DNA from: Ricordea florida
Taxonomy: Eukaryota; Cnidaria; Anthozoa; Corallimorpharia; Ricordeidae
DNA length: 64,000 nucleotides
Direction of reading: 5' to 3'
NCBI GenBank assembly: GCA_949710005.1
Contig: OX453277.1
Coordinates: forward strand, 2,365,001 to 2,429,000
Position numbers and translations under genes: made by a program. Shown piece after piece: positions 10,835 to 23,900 of this stretch (within the stretch, counting starts at the first letter, position 1; each line of letters opens with the position of its first letter). Under the pieces are notes generated by a model. It saw nothing but the letters and a program-made list of their open reading frames with translations, searched no databases and was not told the DNA's origin.

Positions 10835-11697
10835 TTAAAACTCAGCGGTTTGTTTTGGGCTCTCGACCGCAGAAGCTGTAGTCTCTGAAAAGAAAGGAAA
10901 TAGCAAACGCAAAATTGCATCTTCTTCAACACTGGTATTATTCCCGCTTCAAGTGGCGCGATTTTCTTGTTTTATACAGCAGTGAAGAGTAACTGATCTC
11001 AGGTCTTGCTAAAAAAGCTGTAAGGACATTCCCGCTCACCTCGAGATAATTTCTTTTTCTTTTTCTCAAACTCTTTCATAAAGCTGGGCACGGCAACTGG
11101 TGTTTCCTCAGACTGACTTCTGGGAATGATGTTTGCTTGAATTCGGCGCGCGCTCGAAAGTCTCCGCTGCCACTCAGGAACATCCGCTGACCTGTCAATA
11201 TTGTTGGGCTGTTCCCTCACGGTTGAGTTCCCACTTCGCCTCATTCTTTCAGAAAATTCTTTCTTCCACTGTGGTATCTCAGGAGAGGTCTTGTGGTTTT
11301 CCATGTTGTAGTTTTGTACGACCATGGCATCGCCTCGTTGTTTTCGTCTTTCCGTCAGTTCTTTCTTCCACTGTGGAATAACCACAACGTTGGGGGTGTG
11401 TGACGGTTGGGACCGATCTGCAACCGAATAAAAGTCTGACATGAAACGAATCTTTAGTTCTTCACGGATATAATCAAACGAAAATGGAACTTGTTAAAAG
11501 GATCGTGAAGCGGAACCATAACCAATTAAGATAAACAGGTATGAATTAGCTAGAGGGGGGGGGGGGGGAAATTAATTTTGACGGCGGTACCACCAATTCC
11601 CCGCTATTCTTTTCGATACACTCGCAATAAGCACAAACTCCCAAAAGCTACCGGGTAAATGGGCGGATCTAGGGGAGGGGTGCATGCACTCCTCCCC

Positions 11698-11784
<87 letters not shown>

Positions 11785-14700
11785 AGATGACCTGCGGCTT
11801 TCTAACATAACTAGTGCTCTGCAAGAAAAAAAAGCTATGTGGTTTATTGGTGTTGAAGTGAAACACGAGTCATAAGCCGCCTGCTTCGTTGTTCGCTTTG
11901 CAAATTTGTTTGCCGTCAGCTACGTCATTCCTTAGAGGTGCACCCCTTTCTAAGGGCCTGATTACACGAGCCGGGCTGGCCCGGTTAGCTGGGCTGACTC
12001 GGTTTGCCGAGATGACTTTCAGCCCGGCATCACATGCGCCCGGTTAGCAGGGCTGGCCCGGTTTGCCGAGGTGACTTTTATTAGCCGAGGCAGCCCGTGG
12101 CGAGCTGAATTTTGGCGCGAACGTCTTTGGCGAGAAGTAGTTTATTTCAAAATAGCTCCCTCAAGTAGAATGCGTCGAATGATTGTCATCACCTTTCTAC
12201 AGCATCTGACTGCATTGTTTTCCGTTTCAATGCAGTTTCATGGATTGATCTATCTTTATATGTTGTATAGAAAGCGGAACATAGATTTGATGGTGCTCGA
12301 AAGAGAAATCTATTCGTGAAGAAGTGCAAGCAGTTAAAACTTCGACGGCTTCATGTTTGAGAGAGAGCACCAATGCTCATGAGTTTTATAAAGTACCTGA
12401 TGTCCAGCCTCGTCCTATTGCTGGCCCAGCAAGCCGGGCTGGCCCGGTGAACGCGATTACATGGAAAATTTTCAGCCCGGTTAGCCGGGATCCCGGTATC
12501 GCGATACCGGGATCTCGGCTAACCGCGCTGGCCCGGTTGTCATGTAATCGCGAAGTTGATTTTTGTGCGTTTAACAGACGTGCCGAGATCTCAGCAAACC
12601 GAGCCAGCCCGGCTCATGTAATCAGGCCCTAAGAAAAATCCTGAATCCGCCCAAGGGGAGAGTGTTCCATCTGTTATATTCCAGAGATTTCACGGCTTTC
12701 GCCGTGTCCGGTCGTTTACACCTTTGAGCTGGTCAGTATTAGGTTAAGTCCTATATTATATGCGTTTCAGAAAGAAATCAAAATCGGTCTTGCGCGAGCA
12801 AAGGAGACTTCAGGGACAACTTGACCAGCGCTAATCGCAAAATTATTTCACGCCCTGTCATGTTAATTCCTGTTAAACCTGACTCCAACTAACCTGGGGT
12901 TTTGCTCGTTTCTGCGCGCAAAGCAGCGTTCCTTTTCTTCTCCATGAGTTCAAATTTCCATTGCGGCAACACATCACCAGAATAAGTCGGACAGTACTCA
13001 TTTCCTCTCCATGACGCTCTGTAGTCGCTACGAGATTTAACTTCTGTAGCTGTCACTATAGTCGAGTTGGGTCGAAGCCTATCAACTTTGGCGTCCATTG
13101 TCTCTAAACTGGTCCGCCGAGCCGTTGAAACTTCAGGTACTTCAGTTGCTGTTACCTTAACAGTTTGGGATCTCACCGATGGTTTGGGTCTTGTCTTTGG
13201 TGCAACCTTAGGTGGCACACTAACGTAATTAGAGGAAACAGTCACTTTAGATGGTGGAAAACGTGAACTATGCGTCGCTGAAAACTCAGAAGTAGTCATA
13301 TCCTGCCGTGAGGACTTCGGCTTTTCCGATGAAACTAACTCAGAAGAACGAATTATACGATACTCGGGGGTATCACGACTTTTATTTCCTTCCGTCAAAC
13401 GGGAGCTACGGGTTTCTGATTCGTTTTTTTCGTCGACCGGCAACGCCGTAACTGTGTAAGACAAAGACTGCGTTGCTGTTTTGCGTGTTGGTGAACTTAG
13501 ATCTACTGTTTCTGCTGAGGTATCGGTCGCTGTAGGTAAGGTTTCGGCAGTCGCGGATGGTCCCGAACCCGAAGTCCTTGCAATCGACTTTAGACGAATT
13601 GGTTGAAATCGTCCAGCCGATTCCCCGTTATGATTCGTCACTGGGTCCGGTCTTTTTACCGGACGGAGAAAAGCCGTCGCAGATGCAATGGTTTTGTCCT
13701 CTTCTTCAGAGTTATTTACTGTAGGTATTGATCGTACAACAGGACGAAGAGAAACACGCTGGGGTTTGGTTTCACCATCATCCTCACTAGTTTTGCGTGT
13801 CGCTGGTTCAGCTTTTTGAACAGAACGGAGAAAAACGTTACGAGATTTGACCGCCACATTGTCGTCTTCTTTTTTGCTCGCCACTGGAACGGACTTCACC
13901 ACAGGATGAAGGATAACATTGTGCAGTTTATTCGATTCATCGTTCTCATCTTCAGTTCTCGGGGTCGTTACAGGTTCAGCTTTACGGACTGGGCGGAGAA
14001 TTACGTTCTGAGGTTTAGACACGCTGTCCTCGCTGTCCTCATTCGCGGGTCTTGTTCGAACTTGTCTGCGTTTTTCATGGAGTTTTCTCCGTGTTTCAGC
14101 CTCTACCAGCCACGCGGGTTTTTCTGGTTCTTTATCCTTTTTCTCTTCTTTGACTGGGAGGTTTTTCTTCCCCTCCGCTGCCGCACGAACAATTTCAGCT
14201 GCGCTTCCCTGGGAACGCTGCATAAAAAAATAAAATAAGACAACCGGGTTAATTCTCCCGAAATAATTGGTCATGAAATAATTGGTCATGTTCTAACGAC
14301 AATCAGGATACTGACGGGGTTTTCTGTCAAAAGATTAGGAATTTAGTTATTTGAAACTTTATGCAGACGTTCTTTGGGCTTCATCACGCGTTTTTCCATC
14401 ACGGACGCGTGACAAAGCCAAGAGGAACAAAGGCTACCCCGGGACATTCACAAAACTAGGGATACTACAACATGAATCGGGAGCGATATGGCTCTTCCTG
14501 GTTCTCGTTTTCTGGTCCAATGTTCGTGGAAATGACCAAAATACTGACCTTAAGGTTGAAATTAGGTGAAGCAGGCAGTGCCACCATTCTCTTGTTCAGT
14601 TCCTCCGCCAGCCCAGGAAGACCAATACCAGATATGGTCTTGCTCTTAACACGTGGCTTGGGTTTAGTTCGTGGCCGCGCATTACTTGTACTGCCAACAT

Positions 14701-17700
14701 ACTGCGGAGGGTCTTTAATTACGAAACTCCCGGATGATGTCACGCTTTTTACTTCTTCCTGCATGCTGTAACAAACACAGACAATCAGAACCGACAACGG
14801 TTATGTTCACTCCAAATGTAAGACATCGCTCAACAAACAATGGACTCGCGCATTTTCGAAACGGAGAAAGAGGGGTTTCTTGAAAACTGTCACACTACAC
14901 TGAACCAGACCACCGCTACGCTACAGTCACACCACTGTCACAGAAACAACAACAGTCAAACCGCCGTCACACAATCCAACCACCCCATACTTCAGTCACA
15001 CAACTGTCACCCACTCAAACCAAACTGCCGTCAAACTTCAATCACACCACCGTCATATCACCGTTACACTACGATAATTAATAGTAATAATTAATCAATT
15101 TATAAGGCGTAAATCATATATTTATATATTCAAACGCGCCATAACATTACGGGACCTACAGTTTATCGTCCTTATCCGAGAAGACTAGAAAGTCTAACCA
15201 TTTACAGATGTCATTGCAAAGGAAGCATTTTATTCTCAGTTATTTAAAGATCTCTCAGACGATAGTCCCGTGCTCTACCAACTAAGCAAACCGGTCGGCG
15301 GTTCAATCACACTACTGACACATAACCGCCGTACCATCGTCACATCACCGTCAAGAAACATCAATCACCCTTTTATTAAATCACGCTTCCGTCACGCACT
15401 CTAATCACACTGCCGTCACACACCCTAACCATACTGCCGTCACGCACACTAATCACACTGCCGTCACACACCCTAACCATACTGGCGTCACGCACACCAA
15501 TCACACTGCCGTCACACACCCTAACCATACTGCCGTCACTGTCAGATTACAGTAACAAAACCGTCGCACAGCAGTAACATCACGTTCACTAAACCAACCG
15601 CCATCACCGTTCCTTGGTAAGCAGGCATTAGCTACTTTCAGGTGTGGTTAGTTTGCTTCTTTACGCAAAATGAATTTTTGACCTTTGACAAAACACTTGC
15701 ACATTGGGAAACTCGGACATACAGGGTCGGCGGAGCGTATTTTAAAGTGGAGGGGCTTGAAAACGAGCGCGGAATGCGCGAGTTTGTATGGGGGTCTGGG
15801 GGCATCCTCCCCAAAAAAGGTTTGAAACCTAGAGGCTCGGAAATGGTATTTTCAACATTCTCCATGAGATATTTTTTTGAGAAAAGACAACCTGGATAAG
15901 CGTAAAATGACAAAAAATGTCACCGTCGTAAAAAGTGGGAAAGCCCTCCCCCCGGCTCCGCCGTCCCTGACAGAATTCCATGGATACCCATTTAGGGCTA
16001 GGGCTTTAGTAGACACGAGGAGAAGCTCGACTGACCACGTGCGCCTTACTCTCAGTCACGTGTAGCATCATTCCACTTACGACTCTTCTCCTTCACTGAT
16101 TTTATCCGCATCGTCCCAGTCCTCCCCGACTCCTTGTTTCAGACTTCTTCGTCTGATAGACGCTGTGGGTTTTCGCCGACCTTTCAATGATCCTTGCCGT
16201 CCCAAAGGGATTTTAGACTTTTGGGGTTCCACGTTTAGCACTGAACAGTTCTAAAACAAAACCGTCTTCATTTATAAATCTCTGGAATAAACGTTTCCAT
16301 CTAATACACTAATACAGAGCAAGCATCTCTCTTATATACTTCTATTTAGCGGACCCGCCTGTTATACTTGTAAACCTCTGTTATACTTGGGTACAACCCA
16401 GGCGTTCTCTGGGCTTCGCATGGCGACGCCCAAACAACGCCTGCGCAGGAGGCTATTTTTGTAAAGAAACACAAGAAATTGGGTTTATCAAACAAGTCGA
16501 TAAAGTTAGTTATACCACCGCAAGGTACAAAAGGCGGGTGCTTACGTTTCGAACGTTAGCTCTTCGTCAGAGCGAATGAGAGGATTATGGGTCATGTGCA
16601 TTTTATATAGAGAGGTTTGGAGCTATGCTATTGGTGGAGCCATAGCAGCATGTGAACGAAAGTGAATTAATTAAACGAATGAAAAACGTTCGTTGATACC
16701 GTGGGGATTAAGAGAACCGACTTGGAAGATAAATCTTCGCTCTAGGTTTTTACGGCTTTCCGTGTTGCCCTGTTGCAGGGAAAGGCCGCACATCGCCATG
16801 TTTTGATTGGACTGGTTAGTGTGTCACGCTACTGGTTAAGATGCATCTTTGTCATTTCTTTCGACGTCACACAGATGTTAGATGTACTTTTGTAAAGACA
16901 CCGGGTTGAATTTCCAATATCGTCCCTACAGTTAGCTTTTAATATACTGATTGCAACTGTCTTCAAATTTAAATGTATTATTGCTAGACATCAGGAAAAG
17001 ACCCCAAGGGCAGAATAGAGGTTGCAAACGACACCCTACGCTAGACCAGAACCACACCCTGTAGACCCTATCCCATAATTCATTTGGTGGTTCTTGTTTT
17101 TTCCTACAGCCTATAAGCGGATGGTGCTTGATACCGGTCAATATAGAAAATATCACTTTTTACAACAGAGCCTCAAAAGATTTGGCACGCTTACCGAGAC
17201 TACATAAGAGAAGTCGATATCCGAAGCAGACTTCCTTCGCTGAACCGTCAATCCTTTGCCTTCCTGCTGAAAACAGAGAACCAAGAAATTTAACAAGCTG
17301 CCACAATGTCCTCACCAGAAAACGATTATTGGAAACAAGGTCTGGGCTAGACTTACTTTCAAAATTTTCGTGCTTGAGGAAGGCACTGCTCTGATGGTCT
17401 TCAAGAAATCCTCCTACGGACATTGAGAGTAAAACCTGACTATTTTGCCAGCACATTGTATTCAGTTATTATCATCCATTCAAATAGTCCTCCACTTCTG
17501 ACTGGCTGAAATTTCCTGGCTAATTCTACATACCCCCAGTAACGTCAATCATCTAACAATTTTCTATTATTGGATGAATGACGTCTTCGTCCAACAACAG
17601 AAATTATTGGACGTCTGACGTTACCCAAAAATGGCCTTGGCAAGGGAAATAAAGGCTCACAGCGGCTCTCCCGAGTTTTTCTGACTTATTGAATGATAAA

Positions 17701-17882
17701 GACAACAAGAACACACAGCAACGCAAAAAGAAAATTTGATTTTCATAGTGTATATGTTGTAGTTCATTTTTTTCCTTGGTTCAAATTTTATTTTCCTTTG
17801 TTGTTTGATATGGTAATGTATGATAATGAGTTTGAAACAAAGGAAAATAAAATTTAAACCAAGGATAAAATTGAAATACAAC

Positions 17883-17975
<93 letters not shown>

Positions 17976-20900
17976 TATATATATACATATATATATATAT
18001 ATTCTGGAGAAAAAACTTCCCAAATCCTAAAACAGCTGAAGAATAGGCACGTCAGTTCTAAGAAAAAGTCTTTGCATAAATTTTTATGGGAAGAAAATAA
18101 TTAAAATTACGCTCGTAGCTCTTGCTCTTTGCTTTTTACAAGCGGAGGTTCTGTAGATTGGCAACTACAACCCCGGACAAAACTGTTGAGACATTTCAAT
18201 ACAATTATAAATTTCGAGCCATGCAACCATCGTGTCCAAAAGGAACAAATTCGTCCCCCTCCCCACTCCCGGTACAATGTTGTTTTGGCCTAACAGCTTA
18301 CGTGTGCATTTCTTGTGTTACCGCAAACAACATTGCAATAGGGGAGGGGGGGGGGGGAAACTGTCTTTTTATTAGCTACGGTAAGTGTTTTTGTCATGTT
18401 GATTGAAAAAAATAGGTATTTTTGTCATGTGTCTCAACAGGTTTTGTCCAATGTTGTAGCTTAATTTGAAAAAAAAGAAGAAAAAGAAACCAATTCATGG
18501 ATACAATATTTATACATTGCCATGAAATTTACTTACAGTTTCAGGATCATCTTCCACGGTTCCAACTGACAACACAATTGATTTTGGTGATTTACGGGCA
18601 CTCTTACTGATCACCTATAAAATATATATAAATTCAAAACAAACAACTGAAGTTAAAAACAATAAACATAGCATGGCAAAACCACATCATTACCTTAATT
18701 TTACCAAGATAAAAGTTATCTTAATCCTACCTCTGCTCTTTCCTGTATTTCAACTAAAAGCTTGTCTTGTTTTCGTTTTGGAGGCCCTTCTTTGTTACAA
18801 GTCTCTGAGTTATTGTCTTCATTGTCATTTTTCTCATCTGCATTGCTCGACAAATCCTCCGTCTTGTGCACAACTGGCTTAAGATTCACCACTGCTGTGG
18901 ATGTCTTTGTTTTTAGTTCAGAAATAAACTCATTTTGTTTGGCATCTGGGAAAACAATACAGAAAAAGGGTAATATTATACCTACATAAACCTCTCCTCT
19001 ACTAGAAATTATAATTGCTTATTGTCATATATCTTGTCATATATATAATCTCATTAAAAAGACACCAAAAATATACAACTTTTGGTTCAAAAAGGGACAA
19101 AAATTCAAAATTCAAAACTTTATACAACATTTCGGTCTATCAACCTTTGTCATATATACATACCTATATAATGCATTTGATTTATTTTAATTTTATTCAT
19201 CTGACTTATTTATATGGCCGTTTTGTTTTGCAGGAGAAAGTGGTATAGGCCCATCTTGCCCCAGGGGTAGCCAATCAGAACTTAGGATTACACTTATAAG
19301 CCTGCTCATGGAACCAACCATAAAACAAATCTCACTGTTGGATTGAGGCCCAAGAAACTGCAACGTCTGATGAGAAACTATTTCTATTGGTAGAGATGAA
19401 TTTGAACCCCAGAGGTTAAACCAACTGAAAGTACAAAAGCAGTCTAAAGTCAACCTGTTTGTGAAAATGTAAGTTTTTTATTGAAATTATCTACTTTAAG
19501 TGGTTGGATTATTGCTTTTCTTGTTTTATCAGAAAATGTAACATCTCATATTAAAAAAGTTCTAAGATTTAAAACCATTATGAAAAAAAGCACCAATACC
19601 CAGATAGCTTTTGTCATTGCTCAGCTCAGAACTTGAGGTTACCTGGAAACAATAAACAGCACAGAAACAGGGACTTGAACTAAGTTTCAGTTATACAAAT
19701 CAAAACAAAATACAGAGGTTTATTTTTTCTCAAGCATCTGAGCGGGCTCAAATCCTCAAATTCAACTGGCTAATCACGCGCATGTAACCGGTCTGTGATA
19801 CCGCCCACAAGCCTGATTTTTTTTCCCAGTTGAGTGATTATGGCTCTCTTTTCCCACTTTAAAAAGAAGGCATCTGAAAAAATTAAATGAGTTATTTGAT
19901 GGGCTAGGTTGGTCCTTATGGGAAAAAAACTGTGCCCGTGGTCTGGAGTATGACCTTTGGCATCCAGCCTTGGAACGTACACAAGATCTCAGGCACAGTT
20001 TTTTCCCACACAGACCTCCCACCTGGTAAATAAACATATATTTATTTTTTTTCTTCAGAATCTCAGCGGGCCAGAATCCCAAATCCTCGAATCTGATTGG
20101 CTAATTGCGCGCTTGTAACTGGTCCAGCTTTTTACGATACGAACCACGGTCCGGATTTTTATCAGCGCTATTTACGGCAAATTGAAATTGTTGCAAAAAA
20201 AAAAGCAAACAAACAGAAAAAATAAATAAGTTATTTACCGGTCTAGGTCGGTCCATATGGGAAAAAACTGTGCCCTTGGTTTTGAGTACGGCCCAAGGCC
20301 GAAGGCCAAGAGCCGTACTCAAGACCTCGGGCACAGTTTTTTCCCATACGGACCTCCCGCCCGGTAAAAAACATATATATATATAGATATATATAGCTAA
20401 TGGAACGAAGGGTTAAAAGTATATATCTGGGGGCATGTTTGAAGCGTTAAAGCCAAGTCAGTCAGCCAGCCAAAAGCTAGAACAACCCTATGGAAAGTGA
20501 AATTCAAGCAAAAATGCTATTATACATCCCTTACTTTTAACCCTTCATTCCATTAGCTTCTTTTCCATAACGACCCATTGCCAACATTATTGCATATTGC
20601 AAACCGAGACCCTATGACATAAATAATACATACTTTGCTTGATTCCTCCCTTTCTTTTCCATCTTTAAACCTGTCTAACATATCTCGCACACAGTCAATG
20701 TCATCCTTCATCTCTTCGTCTACATCCTCACTCTACAATGTACATGTCACACCATAAACTCAAATCACTTCACAGGGTGGAGTTACAAATCCAGAGTACT
20801 TTGATTCAAATTAATGGTGAAAAGTGCCTGCAATCTCATCAAACAAAGACCTTGAAGGCTTTTATAATAAAATAAGATAACTTCTGATTGAAATCACTTG

Positions 20901-23900
20901 GTGTTAAAGATGATCCATTTAACGTTAACTCTATGGTTATCGATTTGACTCCCTCTAGTCAAAACACAGCAAGTACATTTTCATTAGATAAGATGATTTA
21001 TTGCAGAGTATTCAACAAAAAGAGGTTCTTCATCTACAATATGTGCACTATAAATGTAAATAAATAAAACAATATTTAAATAGAATATATACATGTTTAC
21101 AATTGTGTTTGGTGTTTAAAACTCCTTCTATAAAAGATGTCTCTTCACACTACAACAGAAGGAATTGTACTCAGTTTTGTTTGTAATTGCTACAAGGAGC
21201 TTATTAAAATAGTTGCTGCTGAGCACTGAAATGTTCCTGATTCTCTCGGAACAGAAAGGATAGGCGCAATTGAAGATATTAAGCTATAAGAACCGACTTT
21301 GTGTAAATTCAATTTAAGATATGCAGGAAACTTTTTAATCATATAGCAACTTAAAAGCTAACTTTAAAAGTATATTAAGTTCAATGTTCTTATTCACTGG
21401 CCTGGAAGCCAGTTCAACTTTACAATGTCCTTCACTCTTGCGAACCTTTTTGTGACAAATCCAGCACATGCATTTTGTATCCTTTGGAGGCACTTCATTT
21501 GAAATGCTGGCAGGTGGTTGAAAACAGAACATGCGTAATTTACTTTTGAGATATACAGATAAAATTATACAGATAAAATTTAAATCAAAGTCTGGCATTT
21601 GTATCACAAAAATTATAAGCATCCCAAACTATTTCACATATCTGGGTTTGATAAAATAGAAGATTGATATGATAGAACCATCTAAACTTGAACTAACTCT
21701 CCTTATTAAGAAAAGACTCAAACACGAAAACAGGAAGTTTGCAATATAATTCATTTGCAAGAGATGTCTGTTGAAGATGACAGTTATATTCATAAATCAC
21801 TTCTGGCTACTGCAATAAACGGCCTAAAGATTTAAGATCAAGTAATAGTTAATTATAATGCTGTTGAAAATTAAGATCTGTGCACCAACTGTTTAAGATG
21901 CCACATTGCTGGACATCTGAGAAAGGTGAAACAATTTACATTTCATATTCACATCAGGTGACCATTAACTTCCTTACGCTTTCTAACCTACATTACTGGA
22001 AGCATCTAAGCTACAGTTGAGGAATCAATTACAGAAACACATATTTACCTCTTGATCAAGTCTTCTTCTCCAGTTAGGATTGGAAAAGTAAGGTTGCTTG
22101 GGATAATAAATGAGGTAAGAGGATTTAAAAGCCATCACATCAGATGAAGGAAGGCTTTCCCAACATAGAAAATGTCTGCCATACACAGACACAGTCATGC
22201 AGTAATAACCATATCATGTGAATAACTTTTACCTCAATTTACCCACACATATTAGTTCTGGGTCATTTGTGTTCAATCCCTTACAGCAGGGATGGCTCTT
22301 TTCTTACCTTCACACCTAAGGCAGTTATGCATATAAAAACCATATTGCTGTGACACGAGGCCTCTTAACTTCAGATGGGCAGGCTAATATGCCTATAATC
22401 TGTCAGGTAACTTGTATATTATTGTTTTCAGCAGGAAATTGGCAACTACTTTAATTAATGATTGAATAATGCTACTTAGAACAAGCTCTTAAGAATCCAA
22501 GAACTGTAAGTTATAATAGTATAAAGTAAAATTAAACATTTTAAACAGAATATTATTCCCTTGCCTTGGTTTAAAAAGCCATCTTTGAAAACTAACTACG
22601 GTACCAAAGTGGAATTACACCTTGAGTCAATCAGAAACTTGGCTCCCAGCAACAGCTAGTTTCTAACCTTTTGGCAAAATTCCTAGTAATTCAAAACAGT
22701 TTCCTTAAAATTTGTCAATTTTCTTTAGGGTTGACAATTTATTACACCTCTCTGTGAAAGCAAAGTGATTAAAACCTTTAAATTGTATAACATGACACTA
22801 TTTATACAACCAAGCTGCATAAATTCAATTGATCTTTTGTTATCTTAAGTAAAATGATGCAGATTTGCATACATATAAGATACTAATAGAAGCAATTTCA
22901 GCAGAATACAGCAACCATTTTGTTCTTGATGCAAAACTACTTAAAGGAAACACGAAGCCATTGATGACAAAGGAACTGTGATGCCATCAACACAAGGTAT
23001 ACACAGCCAACTTCAAAACATCTGACAGACTTAATACAACTATCCCTTTTATGGATATGGTTACCACTCAAAATGAATTAACAATTATGTTTTTGTTTAC
23101 ACAATTAATGCATTGAACTGTGACAACAGTTTAAGGTACGGTTTTATGCCTAGAGGAACCTTATTGTGAATAATGAAACAAGATTCAATACAGCTGACCA
23201 AGTAATGTGACGAAAGAGACAGCAGAAGAAACACTAAAAACAAAACATCACAAAGACTTTTGTTCTGAACAGTATCCTTGGTAACACAGTTATCTATCAG
23301 GTATTCTGTGTTCAATAGCCTTAATAATTACACACTTGTGTCCACAGCATATCATTAAGAGGTAAATGTAGAAATATTCAAGTTCTGTGACCAGACAAGA
23401 TTGACTAACCCTCTTGGTCAATTGAGTGCTGGAAAAACAAACCCAATTTTATATGATGATAATATAAATTCTTCTTTTTGTCACACAATGTAGTCACTGG
23501 ATGTTGATCGCGACGTTTCGACTGCTAACTGCTAGTTTTCCCCAGGTAATGGGGTCAACTGATTCCGGTTCACCATTCTGTAGCTGTGTGGTCTGCTCTG
23601 ATTTGTGTGTTCATGTTTTGAAAAAATTAGACCTACATGTAATCACAGGATAATTTAGGTAAATGTTTTGCTCCATATAATTTCTCATAATCTTATTCCA
23701 TACTTCCACTTATGTTATAATTTGCTTTGCCATCCTTTCCCAGATCAGCTCAACAAATTCCTTTTCTTCCATCACATTTTCCCATAAGAATGTTTGTTTT
23801 TGCAAGTCTCTTTTACAGTAAGTTCTGATTGCCAACACAGGCCTGTAATTATAGCATGAAGGACATAAAATAGTGATGAACCATGTGCCACTGTGAAATT

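Noticed and set aside
11669-11875. Open frames of poly-Thr-His and poly-Val-Cys
   Set aside because: They are translations of the (CA)n microsatellite; the same applies at 17657-18104.
21350-21535. Cysteine-rich coding-looking stretch (TKCMCWICHKKVRKSEGH)
   Set aside because: It lies between two exons joined in phase 0, and its only good acceptor is in the wrong phase. No zinc-finger family fits the spacing.
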